Positions 1 through 10,290 of a DNA stretch of 64,000 nucleotides are shown here, piece by piece (positions within the stretch are counted from its first letter, which is position 1; each line of letters opens with the position of its first letter). Made by a program: the position numbers and the translations under genes. This DNA is from Manihot esculenta. Its lineage: Eukaryota > Streptophyta > Magnoliopsida > Malpighiales > Euphorbiaceae. The notes beneath the pieces were generated by a model. It searched no databases. It was not told where the DNA came from and saw only the letters and a program-made list of their open reading frames with translations. The stretch spans positions 20,213,051-20,277,050 of the forward strand of contig NC_035172.2 in assembly GCF_001659605.2 (NCBI RefSeq). Direction: 5' to 3'.

Positions 1-1760
1 AAGAGAGGTTTTTATACTTATTTTATGGTTTTAACAGCTTTTAAAGAGGTTAAGGGTAGAGTTGCATGTTTAGGTTTTAGAGTTTAGTTTTGATGTGTTA
101 ATGGTGAAACCATGATTATGTGTTGTGTTAGTTGTTGTGTTGGAGTTTAAGTTGTTTTAAGCTCCTTTATGCTTGTTAAAGTGTTTATGCATGTTTTAGA
201 GGGGTTACATGTATGTATTGAGGGCTGAGCAGGTGATAGAGGGACTGGCAGGCGTCCTTGTGCACGAAACTGAGTTCTGGATGAACTCAGGTTCGGCCGC
301 CGAAAGTCCAAGTTAGGCCGCCGAACATGCCTGACTTTCGTCTCTGGAGGAGACATTCGGCCGCCGAAGGTGCTGCCGAAGGTGCCCTGTCCAGCCTTCC
401 TTTGCTTGTTTTGCATGCATGTTTTGAGATGTTTTAGAGGGGTTTTGGGAAGTTGTATAAGAGATGTTTATCTGTTGTATAGAGTATGTTTGGTACCTCA
501 TTTAAGTCCTCCATTGTAGGATTGGACTTGAGAAAACCAGGTGTTTAGCAGTAGTAGCTGCTTCAGAGTTAGAGTTGGTACAGAGCTAGTTAGCCCAGAG
601 TTAGCCAAGCAGAGGCTACAGGTGAGTGGAACTAAACTTACTATTTGTTTTGAGAAATGATACACTTCTAGCATGATCCATGCATCATAAAATGCCATGT
701 TTTGTATTAGGTTGTATTGCATTCGATTCACGAATATGATGCATTGCATAAGATGATATGTGTATGGATGAATGTTGAATGATCCTTAGCCCTTGATAGA
801 GCACAGAGTACAGACACAGAGTTATGGCATGAGGTAGCCATACCAGGTCGCCCCTGGATAGTCCAGGTCGCTCCTGGTACTATGAGATAGACAGTTTGAC
901 CTGACTCAGATAGAGAAGTCCAGGTGAGGCCTAATCGCCCCTGGCACAGTTGGCCTTGTGATAAAGTCAGGAAAGAGAAGTCCAGGTGAGGCCTAATCGC
1001 CCCTGGCAAGTTGGACATATTGTTATATGTATCCAGTAAAGGGCTATTGGTGACAAGTTCATCCTTGAGGTGATATGTTTGTGATGTGATACATTTCATG
1101 AAAGCATGTAATTAATGAACTGTTTACTGTTCCTTCTCACTGGGCTGTAGTAGCTCATCCCACTCCCTTTAACCCCAGTTTTGCAGGTTCTGAGATAGCT
1201 ATGGGAAGTCAAAGTCAGCAAGAGTACAGAGGAAAGTGATGCATGAATGTATGTTTGTAATAGCATAGTGGACATGATGTAATTAATAGATTAGTTGTCA
1301 TGTAATGTATCGATTTGTACTGTCATATACTGGATAGACTAGTGCTTTCCCTAGTGTCATTGCTATAGTGTGATGTATGATTAATCCCTTTGTACATGCA
1401 TCCTGTTTTACATTTCTTGATGAGAAATGTGTGAGTTGGGCTTAACGTATGGCTTTGATGAGATACCAATGGGATGTGTTACAGATTAAAAGGGTTTCAA
1501 TCCCTTGACCCATAGCAGATAGTAGTCCCTGGTATAGGCCCTGAGGGCCATTTCAGATTGACATATCTGAGTAGCAGCAGTTAAGCCTACAGAGTTTTAC
1601 AGGATTGTTGAGTCGTTTTGTATCATGTATGGGATTTATCAGGTACACAGAGAGTATAGTTGGCTGACTACGGGTCCCGGCGGCCTTAAGCCGATCTGGA
1701 TCCTAGTGCCAGTGATGGTTCGGACCGTTACTGAGGGGTACCGGTTTCCGGGTCGTTACA
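1..1760 (+). repeat. 5' LTR of element A (truncated by window start)
   Basis: It matches 6491-8250 almost base for base and ends in GTTACA immediately before the primer binding site. The first 543 bases of the LTR, including the upstream palindrome cluster, lie outside the window. The downstream palindrome cluster is at 292-380, and the stem-loop repeats lie at about 845-1015. Confidence 0.95.
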
Positions 1761-1763
1761 GAT

Positions 1764-1775
1764 TGGTGTCAGAGC
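1764..1775 (+). other. Primer binding site of element A
   Basis: TGGTGTCAGAGC lies three bases after the LTR end. It differs by one base from TGGTATCAGAGC, the usual site complementary to the 3' end of plant initiator-Met tRNA, which the other elements here carry. The change could weaken priming of minus-strand DNA synthesis, yet this copy moved recently. Confidence 0.85.
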
Positions 1776-2055
1776 TTAGGGCCTCAAGAGTACGGTGTGC
1801 TGAGCATCTTTGCTCAAGGACTAGAGATATCCCACATCGGAAAGAGGTGTTGTCTGGTATAGGAAGGGAAGCACAATAGGTAAAATCATGTCCACAAGGA
1901 TAGGATGTGGAGTCCTATCTTGCATGATGATGTGAAATGCCATGATGAGCTGCATGTGCATTATTGATATGTGTGATATGTGCTGCGGATTCATGTGTTC
2001 TCACATGGATCATTTGATGATATTTTTGTGTGATGTTGTGCTTGTCAGAGGCAGG

Positions 2056-3450
2056 ATGAGAGGAACTCGTCGATCTGCTCGATTGACTGGAGCTCCGCCG
2101 GAGAATGAGGGCATGGATGCCCAACTCCCTGTTCTGCAAAAGGCAACATCAGATAGCTTAAGCAGAGAAGGTACATCAAGGGACCCTAGAAGGTCTAGTG
2201 ATGAGAGTAGAAGGGGAGTTGTGCAGAGTGGTATGTCAGGGTTTATGAGAGTTGTAGAGGAGGATGTGCAGAGCAGAGATGGTAGCTTTGGCATGAGTAG
2301 GTTAGGAGGAGATATGGGTGAGTCTCAAGGAGGCACTCAGGCCTCGAGATTTGTTCCACCTCAGTATTCGCCCTACCAGTGGGGGGCAGAGTACCCGATG
2401 AGAGGTACCTCAGAGTTTCCTAGTTATCACCCATATCCCACCTTTATGCCCTATCCTTCCTTTTATCCGCCATATCCACCGCCACATCCACAGTATACCA
2501 TGTTTCCACCCTTCTTTGGTTATCCCAATTCAGCAAACCCTTCCCCAGGGAGTGTTGCACCTCCTCCACCACCAATAGAACCAGTAGCCCCAGTTGTCCA
2601 CATACCTAAGCCTAGTTCACCTGGAGGAAGTAGGGTACAGATGACAGACTATTTGCGGTTAGATGTTCCCAAGTTTGAGACTGGTGATGACCCTTTTGAG
2701 TATCTCAGAACGGTCAAGATGATAACTGATGAGTTGGGAGCCAGTGAGCGTAGAGCCATTCAGATGGCAGGGGTCACATTGAAATGTGAAAAGGCAAGGG
2801 AATGGTTCAACCAGTATGTGAACCCGAGGGTAGAAAGCTTATCCTGGGAGCAGTTTGCCACAGAGTTTGCCGAAGGGGCTTTTCTAGATAGCGCAAGGAA
2901 GAGGTTCCATGATATAGTAGATATGGCACAGAAGAGAGAAGCTAGTGCCAAACTTGCAGGGACAAGTGATGTGAATCTCTCCCCTCTGCACGAGGCTGAT
3001 ATAGAAAGGAAGAAGGGAGGTAGAGGCCTCAGACGATCAAAGAAGAACAAGTTCTGGAAGCAGATCAAGTCTGGTCTGGGAATAGGTGAGGGATCGAGCT
3101 CTGGTTTGAACAACTCCAAATGTCCGAGGTGCGGTAGGCCGCACAAGGGAGTCTGTTTAGTAGGGACAACAGCATGTTTCAGGTGCGGACAGGAGGGGCA
3201 CATAGCACGTGAGTGTTCCACCGCGACTTTGATAACACAGTCCCAGCAGACAGCCTCAGACAGAGTGACTCAGCCAGGAGCTTTAGCATTGGCGTTGGGC
3301 AGAGGCAGAGGGAGCGAGATCACTCCTTCTTCCATAGGTTCCCCAGGTGAAGGTCCATTAGTACCAGTACGGATCTTCGCTTTGACGCAGCAGGAGGCTG
3401 ACACATCGGACATGGCGGTAATAGGTACTTTTCACTTCCATATGTTTTGA
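2056..3450 (+). CDS. gag: Gag protein of element A with internal deletion
   Basis: I chose the start at [12 protein letters not shown] because all four gag copies in the window share it; the frame is open further upstream to 1942. The protein would be 464 residues. It begins with a basic segment, then an acidic/Ser-rich stretch, then a Tyr/Pro-rich region (about residues 105-170). The retrotransposon gag core follows (from about residue 195, TDYLRLDVPKFETGDDPFEYL). Two zinc knuckles lie at about residues 356-388: CPRCGRPHKGVC, a shortened type, and [14 protein letters not shown], a full CCHC. Compared with element D, about 60 residues are missing in frame between AFLDSARK and RFHDIVD. Gag assembles the cytoplasmic particle and binds RNA. 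Whether this shortened form can assemble is unknown. The reading frame ends where the protease should begin. Confidence 0.8.
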   Translation: MRGTRRSARLTGAPPENEGMDAQLPVLQKATSDSLSREGTSRDPRRSSDESRRGVVQSGMSGFMRVVEEDVQSRDGSFGMSRLGGDMGESQGGTQASRFVPPQYSPYQWGAEYPMRGTSEFPSYHPYPTFMPYPSFYPPYPPPHPQYTMFPPFFGYPNSANPSPGSVAPPPPPIEPVAPVVHIPKPSSPGGSRVQMTDYLRLDVPKFETGDDPFEYLRTVKMITDELGASERRAIQMAGVTLKCEKAREWFNQYVNPRVESLSWEQFATEFAEGAFLDSARKRFHDIVDMAQKREASAKLAGTSDVNLSPLHEADIERKKGGRGLRRSKKNKFWKQIKSGLGIGEGSSSGLNNSKCPRCGRPHKGVCLVGTTACFRCGQEGHIARECSTATLITQSQQTASDRVTQPGALALALGRGRGSEITPSSIGSPGEGPLVPVRIFALTQQEADTSDMAVIGTFHFHMF

Positions 3451-5910
3451 TGTGTCTACTCTTAGAGACTCTGATGCTTCGTTTTCCTTCGTGCTTGAGG
3501 GATTAGACTGTCCTCTTTAGGTCAATAGACCCAAGTGTGATCCATCAGCGGCAGAGGTAGTCTGCCAGTTGAGTTCAGTGCTAGTTCAGTGCTAGTTGTG
3601 AGTAGGTGCCTTCCAACTGACCTAGTGGTTCTAGAGTGATTGATTGACATCATTCTAGGGGTGGATGGGCTAGCTACTCATAGTCTTGCTTGAGATAGCA
3701 GAGACAGAGTCGTCAGGCTTAGAGATTAGGGTGGCTCACAAGTGGTATGTTGAGGGGACAGTGTAGAGATGCCTGAAATGTAATATCAGCCCTCTAGGCT
3801 CGTAAACTGGTTAGGAGAGGTTATCAGAGGTTTCGTGCTTATGTCAGAGAGTAGAGCAGTTCGTCAGATTAGGAGGGGAACCAGGTTGAGTGCCCGCAGC
3901 CAGAGAAAAGTTTTAGATGTTGTTCCAAACAAGCCGTCAGGTTTACCACCTGCTAAGAGACTAGAATGGGATATAGGACTGATGTCTAAACCCAGAACCA
4001 TTCTTCGTCTTCTCTGCAGGATGACACCAGTAGAGTGAGAGAGATAGAAAAAGCTAAACGAGTAAGTAACTAGAGTTAGTAAGCCTGGAAAGCTGCTTGA
4101 GAGTGTTGCTATGAGATGCTATGGCCTTGGATTTTATCCAGGTATAGGGAGAATGATCTCTCATCTCTGAGTGCAGCCCTCAAGGATAATCAATAAGTCA
4201 GAGAACAAAAGAAGAAAGAGAAGAGTAAAAAGAGCATAACAGGAAGTGAAAGAGAGTAGATGAAGGAAAAGAGAAGAGTAAGTAAACTAGAAGAGAACAG
4301 AAAAAGAAAAGAGGAAGAATAAGTGTAAGTTTAAGAGGAGCTTTCAGTTTAATCTGAGATTAGGTAGTAGTTGAGGCAGAGAAAAGAGTCAGTCTTTTCT
4401 TCAGTAGCGTCCTGAGGGAAGATTCGTTAGCTTTCGCTTGGATCTTCATCCTGACTCAATAGGAGGCTCACACATTGAACACGGTGACGTCAGATACGTT
4501 CACTTGAGGGTGTTCAGATGTGTAGGTTGTCGTGGACCCTGATGTTTCTTTCCCTGTGTCTTGAGAGCCGTAGATAGAGGGGGGTTTGATGACTTCTGGG
4601 CTTAGAGTGTTTTCTCTGGGTTAGTAGACCCGGGTATGATCCATCTGAAGCAGAGTCAGTTAGTTAGATCAGTTAGAGTTTGTAGTGAGTAGATACTATC
4701 CAGCTGACCTTATGGTTCTAGAGTTGACTATTTGATGTCATTCTAGGGCGGATTGGCTACTTACTCATTGTACTACCTGTGTCTGTAGAGACAAGGTAGG
4801 AGAGTTCAGAGGCTAGGATGGATCAGAGAGAGTCCTTGGAAGGGACAGAGTATAGGTGCCTAGAGGTTTGAGGTCAGCCCAGCAGGCTCATAGGTACACA
4901 GGAAAGGTTATCAGAGGGTTCTAGCTCTTATGAACAAGTTTAGTAGTCAGATCAGAGAATTCGCCTCAATGCCCGTAGTTAGTGAATTCTAGATGGTTTC
5001 CCAGATGAGCTGTCAGGTTTACCATTTGTCAGGGAGTCAGAGTATGGAGTAGAAGTGGTGTCTGGACGCGGAACCATTTCTTTCCTTCTACCCTACAGGA
5101 TGGCACCTGCAGAGAGAGAGAGAGAGAAAGGTTATATCCGACTTAGTACCTCACCCTGGAATGTTCCAGTGTCGGTACTGTAAGCAGTTGAACAAAATCA
5201 CTACCAAGGACAGGTGTTCCCACACAGGATTGATGCTCTGTGGAGACAGCGAGTAGGAGCTGTGTATCCTCCACGATAGATCTTAGAGTTGGGAACTAGA
5301 TGTTGAGAGTTAGAAAGAGAGTTAAAGAAAACAAAAACCAGTATAGTAAAGAAGAAGAAAGACGGGCAAGGATCAGAGTGCGCAGTAAAAGCGTAGTATA
5401 GTTCAAAAAAAAAATAGAGAAGCATGCCCATTATCTACTAAGTGGTGTAGATTCTAAGAGAACATGGCATAGAGACCAAGTTCTATAATATAAGTTCAGT
5501 TTCGGGGCATGTCGGTATAAATTGTGAGGTGTCACAATACGATTTCTAAAGTCAATAGAGCATTGAAGCTATAGGCAAGGCATCTAGCATTACCTTTGAG
5601 GTATGGCTCCTCTGACTGGGTTGAGTAAAGTGAAGTAACGGTTAGTGTAACCAGATTAGTGTGACTAAAGATGAGAAGAGTCAAAGAAAGAGAAAAGTCA
5701 GTAATCAGATGAAAGAACCAAGTCAGTTGGGTACTGGAAACAGTGAGAAGCAATCAGTGTAGAGTATAGACACAGATTTAGCAGTTAAGAGTCAGCAGAG
5801 TCAGGAAGTGTAGATAACCCGGGAGTTTGACTCCAGTAATATCTGTGTCTCTTCGCAGAGGAAAGTGTTAGGCTTTCCTTAATTGCTTATTTGCACCTGT
5901 GTTTGTTTTT
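3451..5910 (+). pseudogene. Decayed protease/RT-start remnants of element A, duplicated
   Basis: No long frame remains. Scattered matches to the protease and first part of RT of element D occur twice: about 3370-4040 and again about 4440-5230. Each copy runs from the gag end (DNA for IFxLTQQEA) through the protease flank (CDPSA, VILG) to the RT lead-in (GLPP, YRMTPVE). Between the copies (about 4030-4340), and again at 5290-5420 and 5630-5810, the sequence is rich in purines with GA/AAG runs. RT catalytic motifs, RNase H, integrase and chromodomain are all absent. An internal tandem duplication of about 1.07 kb followed by decay explains the pattern best. Confidence 0.75.
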
Positions 5911-5930
5911 AACATTCGAGGACGAATGTT
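5911..5930 (+). repeat. Inverted repeat upstream of the polypurine tract (element A)
   Basis: AACATTCG-AGGA-CGAATGTT is an 8-bp perfect inverted repeat with a 4-base loop. It sits 3' of the coding region, just before the polypurine tract. The same structure occurs at the same place in B, D and E. Confidence 0.85.
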
Positions 5931-5933
5931 TTG

Positions 5934-5947
5934 TAAGGGGGGAAGAA
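5934..5947 (+). other. Polypurine tract of element A
   Basis: A purine run (AAGGGGGGAAGAA) abuts the first TG of the 3' LTR. This is the normal place for plus-strand DNA priming in LTR retrotransposons. Confidence 0.9.
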
Positions 5948-6126
5948 TGTAATACCCGGCAGATTCAGACATCGGAATTTCTACCGTTCGGTGGAATTTG
6001 AGGATGTCAGAGGTCTTTGGAAGGGTAAGAGAAAGTTTTCTAAAAATATTTGCAAGTGTTTTAAAGGTTTAGCGTAGAAAACGAGTTGAGTTTCGTGGAG
6101 AATTGGCCAAAGGAGTTTCTGTCATG

Positions 6127-6239
6127 TTCGGCCCCCGAAGGTTAAGTTCGGTGGCCGAAAGTGCCCAATGTTCGGCCCCCGAAGGTTATGTTCGGCCCCC
6201 GAAAGTTGCATGGTTTTGCATGCGGTTTCGGCAGCCGAA
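6127..6239 (+). promoter_or_regulatory. Upstream palindrome cluster, element A LTR
   Basis: Five related motifs lie here: three TTCGGCCCCCGAA, one TTCGGTGGCCGAA and one TTCGGCAGCCGAA. The set differs in type from B, D and F, with a 3-base centre and 5-base arms predominating, but it occupies the equivalent U3 position. Confidence 0.75.
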
Positions 6240-6781
6240 GCTGAGGTGGTCGGTTAGTTGTGCATGCTCCTCAGTCCGTGGTTTGGCCAGGTGTTCACCT
6301 CCAGATCATGACTAGAGGTTAGGCCACGTCTCCCTTGACTCATCTGCAAGCTTTTAATCAGCTCATGCAGAGGGTTGCTCGTTTGCAAGAGGTTTTGAAG
6401 GTTTTGAGAGAAAAGAGAGGTTTTGGTAGTTTGAAGCTTGTGAAGGGGATTTGTTGAGTTCATGTTGTTCCTCTGCTAGTTTCAGGAGGTAAGAGAGGTT
6501 TTTATACTTATTTTATGGTTTTAACAGCTTTTAAAGAGGTTAAGGGTAGAGTTGCATGTTTAGGTTTTAGAGTTTAGTTTTGATGTGTTAATGGTGAAAC
6601 CATGATTATGTGTTGTGTTAGTTGTTGTGTTGGAGTTTAAGTTGTTTTAAGCTCCTTTATGCTTGTTAAAGTGTTTATGCATGTTTTAGAGGGGTTACAT
6701 GTATGTATTGAGGGCTGAGCAGGTGATAGAGGGACTGGCAGGCGTCCTTGTGCACGAAACTGAGTTCTGGATGAACTCAGG

Positions 6782-6870
6782 TTCGGCCGCCGAAAGTCCA
6801 AGTTAGGCCGCCGAACATGCCTGACTTTCGTCTCTGGAGGAGACATTCGGCCGCCGAAGGTGCTGCCGAA
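6782..6870 (+). repeat. Downstream palindrome cluster, element A LTR
   Basis: TTCGGCCGCCGAA occurs at 6782 and again near 6846, with a variant TTAGGCCGCCGAA between and a half motif (TGCCGAAGGTGC) after. The cluster ends in CCCTGTCCAGCC, a context shared by the downstream clusters of the other LTRs. The identical 5' LTR copy is at 292-380. Confidence 0.85.
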
Positions 6871-8250
6871 GGTGCCCTGTCCAGCCTTCCTTTGCTTGTT
6901 TTGCATGCATGTTTTGAGATGTTTTAGAGGGGTTTTGGGAAGTTGTATAAGAGATGTTTATCTGTTGTATAGAGTATGTTTGGTACCTCATTTAAGTCCT
7001 CCATTGTAGGATTGGACTTGAGAAAACCAGGTGTTTAGCAGTAGTAGCTGCTTCAGAGTTAGAGTTGGTACAGAGCTAGTTAGCCCAGAGTTAGCCAAGC
7101 AGAGGCTACAGGTGAGTGGAACTAAACTTACTATTTGTTTTGAGAAATGATACACTTCTAGCATGATCCATGCATCATAAAATGCCATGTTTTGTATTAG
7201 GTTGTATTGCATTCGATTCACGAATATGATGCATTGCATAAGATGATATGTGTATGGATGAATGTTGAATGATCCTTAGCCCTTGATAGAGCACAGAGTA
7301 CAGACACAGAGTTATGGCATGAGGTAGCCATACCAGGTCGCCCCTGGATAGTCCAGGTCGCTCCTGGTACTATGAGATAGACAGTTTGACCTGACTCAGA
7401 TAGAGAAGTCCAGGTGAGGCCTAATCGCCCCTGGCACAGTTGGCCTTGTGATAAAGTCAGGAAAGAGAAGTCCAGGTGAGGCCTAATCGCCCCTGGCAAG
7501 TTGGACATATTGTTATATGTATCCAGTAAAGGGCTATTGGTGACAAGTTCATCCTTGAGGTGATATGTTTGTGATGTGATACATTTCATGAAAGCATGTA
7601 ATTAATGAACTGTTTACTGTTCCTTCTCACTGGGCTGTAGTAGCTCATCCCACTCCCTTTAACCCCAGTTTTGCAGGTTCTGAGATAGCTATGGGAAGTC
7701 AAAGTCAGCAAGAGTACAGAGGAAAGTGATGCATGAATGTATGTTTGTAATAGCATAGTGGACATGATGTAATTAATAGATTAGTTGTCATGTAATGTAT
7801 CGATTTGTACTGTCATATACTGGATAGACTAGTGCTTTCCCTAGTGTCATTGCTATAGTGTGATGTATGATTAATCCCTTTGTACATGCATCCTGTTTTA
7901 CATTTCTTGATGAGAAATGTGTGAGTTGGGCTTAACGTATGGCTTTGATGAGATACCAATGGGATGTGTTACAGATTAAAAGGGTTTCAATCCCTTGACC
8001 CACAGCAGATAGTAGTCCCTGGTATAGGCCCTGAGGGCCATTTCAGATTGACATATCTGAGTAGCAGCAGTTAAGCCTACAGAGTTTTACAGGATTGTTG
8101 AGTCGTTTTGTATCATGTATGGGATTTATCAGGTACACAGAGAGTATAGTTGGCTGACTACGGGTCCCGGCGGCCTTAAGCCGATCTGGATCCTAGTGCC
8201 AGTGATGGTTCGGACCGTTACTGAGGGGTACCGGTTTCCGGGTCGTTACA

Positions 8251-9672
8251 TTTAGGCAGCAAGATTTCATGAAGACGCACTTGCCTCTTCTGCATTTCAG
8301 CATTCAAAATTCAAATGAAGGCTCCACCTAAAAAGGAAAGACAGGACAAATATCTTCCCACTTCTGCACAATCAATGATCCGCGCTCCACTGCCTCTTTT
8401 GAAAGCATGTGCACGCCACCTGCCTTTTGAAGACCAAGGCGCGTCTCTTTCCTCTTCTGAATCCCTTGGTACGTGCCTATTTCCTTCTGAAGCTCAAGCC
8501 ACACATCCTTCCTATTCTGAAAGCATTAATGCACGATTCCTTCCTCTTCTGAATCCAAGCCGCGCGCACACCTTCCTCTTTAGTGCAAGCCGCGCGTCTC
8601 CTTCCTTCTGGAGAATTTGCAATGCGATTCTTTCCTTTTCAACACTTTGGGCAGCCTCTTCACTAATTAGGAAGCAAGTATGACCTAGGACAACACTTTC
8701 AACTATAAAAAGACACATAAGGAGCCTCCACACAACCTTTACTCTCTCACTTGGACACACCTACAGGATTGCAATTGTTATCATCTCTTCTTCTTCCTTT
8801 CTTTATTTTTTGGATTTTGTTTCAGCCATGAGTGGCTGAAACCTTTTACTCTAGTTAAAGATTGGTTGAAACTAAGGTTGTTTAAAGGATTGTGAGATCT
8901 GAACACATATTGTTTGTCTTTTGGTTTATTTAATATTCATACAGTTCATGCTTGAATTCTATAATTACTTTGTTGTTTTGATCAAATTGGCCACTTGATT
9001 CTTGATTGCAAGGTAATTAATTGTTAGTTTGGATAATTTTAAGTCCGTAATTTCTTGAATTATTCAAACATAAGAACACTTGGTGTAACAACTATGGAAT
9101 TGTATGATCTAACAACATCTCATGCGTTTGAGTAGTTAGGATTGGATCTCTTTGTTTCTTCATGCAATTAACAATTGTTTTGATACCTAAGGCCCAAGGA
9201 CGTTCTTTGGTAATTTGTTAATTAGTAATTAATTAGAGGACGTTCCCTAATTGGTTTAATCATAAGGAGAGATATGGTGGTGAGAAGCGTTTTCCATCTC
9301 CATAACTAATCTATTGAATCAACCTAAAGAACATAAGTTTCAATGATCAATCCAAACAACCAAGGTGGATCCATCTCTTCAACTAGACTTTTCTCATATT
9401 GAAGTTTATTTTATTTTTCATATTCTACTTATTTAATTGCTTTCAGTAGTTGCTAATCAAATCAATCTCAAAACCCCCCATTTTACTTTACATGCACTTT
9501 TATTTTATTTGCTTTCAGTTTATTCGTTCTCAGTGCGTTCTCTTCGTTCTGATAAGGAAAGTTGGTAAGTTTACAATTCTCTGTGGATTCGATCCTTTAC
9601 CACTATCTGCAGTAGTAATATTATTGATAATCAGAAAAGTTATTTTTGACCGGCTTCGACAACCGCGAGTCA
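8251..9672 (+). repeat. Partial Athila-type LTR (Athila-2), cut by element A
   Basis: It starts TTTAGGCAGCAAG, matching the middle of the element C LTRs (54916 and about 59322), and ends GACAACCGCGAGTCA as they do. A TATA box (ACTATAAAAAGACAC) lies near 8704. The left half of this LTR must lie beyond element A, outside the window. On the right the LTR end touches minus-strand Athila integrase sequence instead of a primer site, so this is either a solo LTR or the 3' LTR of a plus-strand element inserted in Athila-1. Its far target-site copy cannot be seen. The expanded repeat at 8395-8615 is described separately. Confidence 0.85.
8395..8615 (+). repeat. Minisatellite-like expansion within Athila-2 LTR
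   Basis: About six degenerate units of roughly 35-50 bp recur. Each holds a TTCCT(C/A)TTCTGAA core followed by a GC-rich GCGCG-like stretch. The equivalent part of the element C LTRs has only about two units, so the array grew in this copy or shrank in the others. Confidence 0.6.
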
Positions 9673-10035
9673 CCCATAGACCAATCTATAAGGAGACATA
9701 CCTATGGGGGTCTTGTAGGCTGTTCTGTATGCCCATAAAGTATCTTCCAAACGTGCACTCTAGTCTCTTCTATTGGGGGACACTGTCTTTTCTAGGATGG
9801 CCTTGATTTCTCTATTAGACACTTCAGCTTGCCCATTTGTCTGAGGGTGTTAGGCTGTGGATGTTCTATGTATGACATTATGCTTTTTGAGAAGGTTTTC
9901 CACTACCTTGTTGCAAAAGTGAGTCCCTCTATCACTGATGATTGCCTTGGGTACTCCATGTCTGGCAAAGATGTTGGTATTCACAAAGTCTACTACTGCT
10001 TTTGCATCATCAGTTTTTGTTGCTCTAGCTTCTAC
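9673..10035 (-). pseudogene. Athila-1 integrase, C-terminal part of catalytic core
   Basis: The minus-strand translation reads ARATKTDDAKAVVDFV, then GVPKAIISDRGTHFCN with the second catalytic Asp, then HPQTNGQAEVSNREIK with the catalytic Glu, and ends near KTPIGMSPYRLVYG. These are the standard Athila integrase signatures. A stop replaces the Tyr expected just before HPQTNGQ. The fragment is cut on the left by the Athila-2 LTR. Confidence 0.85.
10031..10035. other. Target site duplication of element B, left copy
   Basis: TCTAC precedes the first TG of B and is repeated at 19770-19774, directly after the final CA of B. Confidence 0.95.
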
Positions 10036-10282
10036 TGTAATACCCAGCTAGAGTCCAGCATCGGAATTCCTGTCGTCCGGTGGAATCCCGGATGTCAAAA
10101 TTCTCTAGAAGGGTAAGCTTTATGTTTTTCTAAAGTAATATAGTATGTTTTAATGTTGTTACGTTGAAATGAAAAGAGGTTTTGCAAGAAAAGAACCAAG
10201 GCAGAAAAGCCAGGTTCGGCCGCCGAACATGCATGGTTTTCGGTTTCACATGTGGACGCCGAAGGTGGTCTGGCCAGCCACC

Positions 10283-10290
10283 TATAAAAG
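10283..10290 (+). promoter_or_regulatory. TATA box of element B 5' LTR
   Basis: TATAAAAG lies in the context GGCCAGCCACC-TATAAAAG, which is conserved in B, D and F (TATAAGAG in E). It sits about 250 bp into the LTR, so U3 is short and R-U5 is about 2 kb. Confidence 0.8.

Larger units (their letters stand above)
1..8250 (+). mobile_element. Ty3/gypsy chromovirus A, non-autonomous, 5' end outside window
   Basis: This is an LTR retrotransposon whose 5' LTR is cut by the window edge. Position 1 onward repeats at 6491 onward, an offset of 6490. The LTRs bracket a primer site, a gag reading frame and a decayed pol region, followed by a polypurine tract. The right border reads GTTACA then TTTAG. 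TTTAG is also present at the matching place in intact Athila LTRs (54916), so it is the expected target site. I found only one mismatch between the two LTRs (1513 T versus 8003 C), so the insertion is very young. The interior is nevertheless ruined, and the copy must have used proteins made elsewhere. Confidence 0.93.
5948..8250 (+). repeat. 3' LTR of element A (2303 bp)
   Basis: It starts TGTAATACCCGG and ends GTCGTTACA. It contains an upstream palindrome cluster (6127-6239), a downstream cluster (6782-6870) and stem-loop tandem repeats around 7335-7500. Splice-like sites are at 6489 (GTAAGA), 7008-7009 (AG), 7112 (GTGAGT) and 7675-7676 (AG). Unlike B, D, E and F, it lacks a recognisable TATAAAAG where the alignment predicts one (about 6285-6320). 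Confidence 0.95.

Noticed and set aside
728..1099. Open frames on either strand within LTRs (for example 123 residues here, repeated at 7218-7589)
   Set aside because: They lie in non-coding LTR sequence, show no domain, and differ or vanish between families. Repetition follows only from LTR duplication.
3835..4038. 67-residue frame in element A as a small gene
   Set aside because: It aligns with the RT lead-in of element D (GLPPAK, YRMTP-like) and is decayed pol.
8315..8683. 122-residue frame with repeated Ser/Leu motifs as a gene
   Set aside because: It is the minisatellite expansion inside an Athila LTR, upstream of that LTR's TATA box.
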